64,000 nucleotides of DNA from Colletes latitarsis (Eukaryota; Arthropoda; Insecta; Hymenoptera; Colletidae): assembly GCF_051014445.1 (NCBI RefSeq), contig NW_027488366.1, positions 19,486,001 to 19,550,000 of the forward strand. The letters run 5' to 3'. Shown piece after piece: positions 62,331 through 64,000 of this stretch; the first letter of the stretch is position 1, and each line of letters starts with the position of its first letter. The position numbers were made by a program, and so were the translations under genes. The notes beneath the pieces are model-generated. The model ran no database searches. It was not told the origin of the DNA and saw only the letters and a list, made by a program, of their open reading frames with translations.

Positions 62331-64000
62331 TCACATACTTGTTGAACAGATCCTGGGTTTTTTCTGGTTTGTATCACGTAGTAGTGTGGTACCACACTGA
62401 AACTGTCCATTAAACCTGGTTTGCATCAATATTTTAGAGGATAACGCATGTTAGGTCTGGGATAGGTCTGGGATTTGACCTCATCAGACTCATACTTTCG
62501 CACACTACACATACTCGTTGAACAGTTCCTGGGTTATTTTCTGGTTTGGATCACGTAGTAATGTGGTACCACACTGTAACAGTCGATTGAACCAGGTTTC
62601 GATCAATATTTTAGAGTATAACTCATGTTAGGTCTAGGTTAGGCCTGGGATTTTTATTTATCAGACTCATACTTTCGCATTCTTCACATACTTGTTGAAC
62701 GGATTCTGGGTTTTTTCTGGTTTGGATCACGTAGTAATGTGGGACCACACTGAAACAGACAATTAAACCTGGTTTGGAAAATATTTTAGAGGATAACGCA
62801 ACTTAGGTCTGTGTTAGGTCTAAGATTTGCCCTCGTCAGGCACACAGTTTCGCGTTTTTCACATACTTGTTGAACAGATCCTGGGATCTTTCTGGTTTGG
62901 ATCACGAAGTAGTGTGGTACCACACTGAAACAGTCCATTAAACCTGGTTTCGCTCAATATTTTAGAGGATAACGCATGTTAGGTCTAGGTTAGGTCTGGG
63001 ATTTGCTCTGATCAGGCTCATTCTTTCGCATATTTCTCATACTTGATGGCTAGATCCTGCGCTTTTTCTGGATTGCATCACGTAGTAATGTAGTACCACA
63101 CTGAAACAGTCAATGAAACCTGGTTCCGATCAATATTTTAGAGGATAACGCATGTTAGGTCTAGGTTAGCCCTGGGATTTTCACTCATGAGACTCATACT
63201 TTCGCATTCTTCACATACTTGTTGAACTGATCCTGGGTTTTTTCTGGTTTGGATCACGTAGTAATGTGGTACCACACTGAAACAGTCAATTAAACCTGGT
63301 TTCGATCAATATTTTAGAGAATAATTCATGTTAGGTCTAGGTTAGGTCTGGGATTTGCTCTCATCAGGCTCATACTTTCGCACACTTCACATACTCGTTT
63401 GACAGATCCTGGGTTATTTTCTGGTTTGGATCGCATAGTAATGTGGTACCACACTGAAACAGTCGATTAAACCATGTTTCGATCAATATTTTTGAGGATA
63501 ACGCATGTTAGGTCTAGGTTAGGCCAGGGATTTTCACTCATCAGACTTATACTTTCGCATTCTTCACATACTTGTTGAACGGATCCTGGGTTTCTTCTGG
63601 TTTGGATCACGTAGTAATGTGGGACCACACTGAAACAGTCAATTAAACCTGGTTTCGATCAATATTTTAGAGAATAATTCATGTTAGGTCTAGGTTAGGT
63701 CTGGGATTTGCTCTCATCAGGCTCATTCTTTCGCATATTTCTCATACTTGATGGTTAGATCCTGGGCTTTTTCTGGATTGCATCACGTAGTAATGAAGTA
63801 CAACACTGAAACAGTCAATTAAACCTGGTTTCCATCAATATCTTAGAGGACAACGCAAGTTAGGTCTGGGATAGGTCTGGGATTTGCCCTCATCAGGCTC
63901 ATACTTTCGCACACTTCACATACTCGTTGAACAGATCCTGGGTTTTTTCTGCTTTGGATCACGTAGTAAAGTGGTACCACACTGAGACAGTCCATTAAAC
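62331..64000 (+). repeat. Higher-order unit copy 3, partial (cut by window end)
   Basis: It matches 58103-59772 at about +4228 bp (24 monomers) and the corresponding part of copy 1 near 51.4-52.7 kb. Shared variants include CACACTACACATACTCG at 62501 and 58273, and GATGGTTAGATCC at 63750 and 59523. It continues past the end of the window. Confidence 0.88.

Noticed and set aside
1..64000. A CRISPR-like or other engineered-looking repeat/spacer arrangement.
   Set aside because: The repeat unit is contiguous and 176 bp long, without unique spacers; it is ordinary tandem satellite.
1..64000. A CENP-B box in the monomer.
   Set aside because: The TTCG-containing places (TTTCGCAT, TTTCGATC) are not followed by the required A and CGGG at the correct spacing.
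3171..64000. Additional inversions hinted at by antisense frames, for example near 25293, 31862, 33270 and 38937.
   Set aside because: The TTAGGTCTRGG doublet keeps the same + strand orientation at all these places; the frames are just the other strand of normally oriented monomers.

Overview
This window is a satellite-DNA array interrupted by one retrotransposon. I see no host gene, tRNA, rRNA, CRISPR array or bacterial feature. About 61.7 kb is a tandem repeat with a monomer of about 176 bp (roughly 350 monomers). It is moderately AT-rich, and every monomer carries a short doublet containing TTAGG, the arthropod telomere pentamer. The only true coding sequence is a GC-rich, 5'-truncated non-LTR reverse transcriptase that resembles the R1 clade, which is best known from arthropods. 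These two facts make an arthropod, probably an insect, the best guess. A heterochromatic block (pericentromeric, centromeric or subtelomeric) is the best guess for location. The species cannot be named from the sequence alone.

Layout. 1-3170: satellite with the monomer's reverse complement on the + strand. About 3123-3193: a head-to-head inversion junction. 3171-53609: satellite in the opposite orientation, without another flip. 53610-53622 and 55933-55945: a perfect 13-bp target-site duplication. 53623-55932: the retroelement (RT domain, basic C-terminus with a CCHC motif, 3' UTR, 26-nt A tail). 55946-64000: satellite again, same orientation.

The array is not a simple monomer ladder. At least four monomer subtypes are mixed, and blocks of several monomers have been amplified as higher-order repeats: 6-mers of about 1055 bp (10.3-12.4 kb and 29.9-32.0 kb), a 22-mer of 3871 bp present twice and almost identical (40.3-48.06 kb), and a unit of about 4.2-4.6 kb present twice plus a partial third copy (48.5-64 kb). 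The retroelement sits in the second copy of this last unit. The matching empty site is still visible in the first copy at about 49031-49043, so the insertion is younger than the duplication, or was absent from its template.

The most unusual observation is inside the retroelement. Its RT gene and especially its 3' UTR contain a dense series of perfect or G-U-tolerant inverted repeats (arms of 7-17 nt, short loops). In the 3' UTR nine of them follow each other almost end to end. This suggests a highly structured RNA, possibly used for recognition by the element's own reverse transcriptase.
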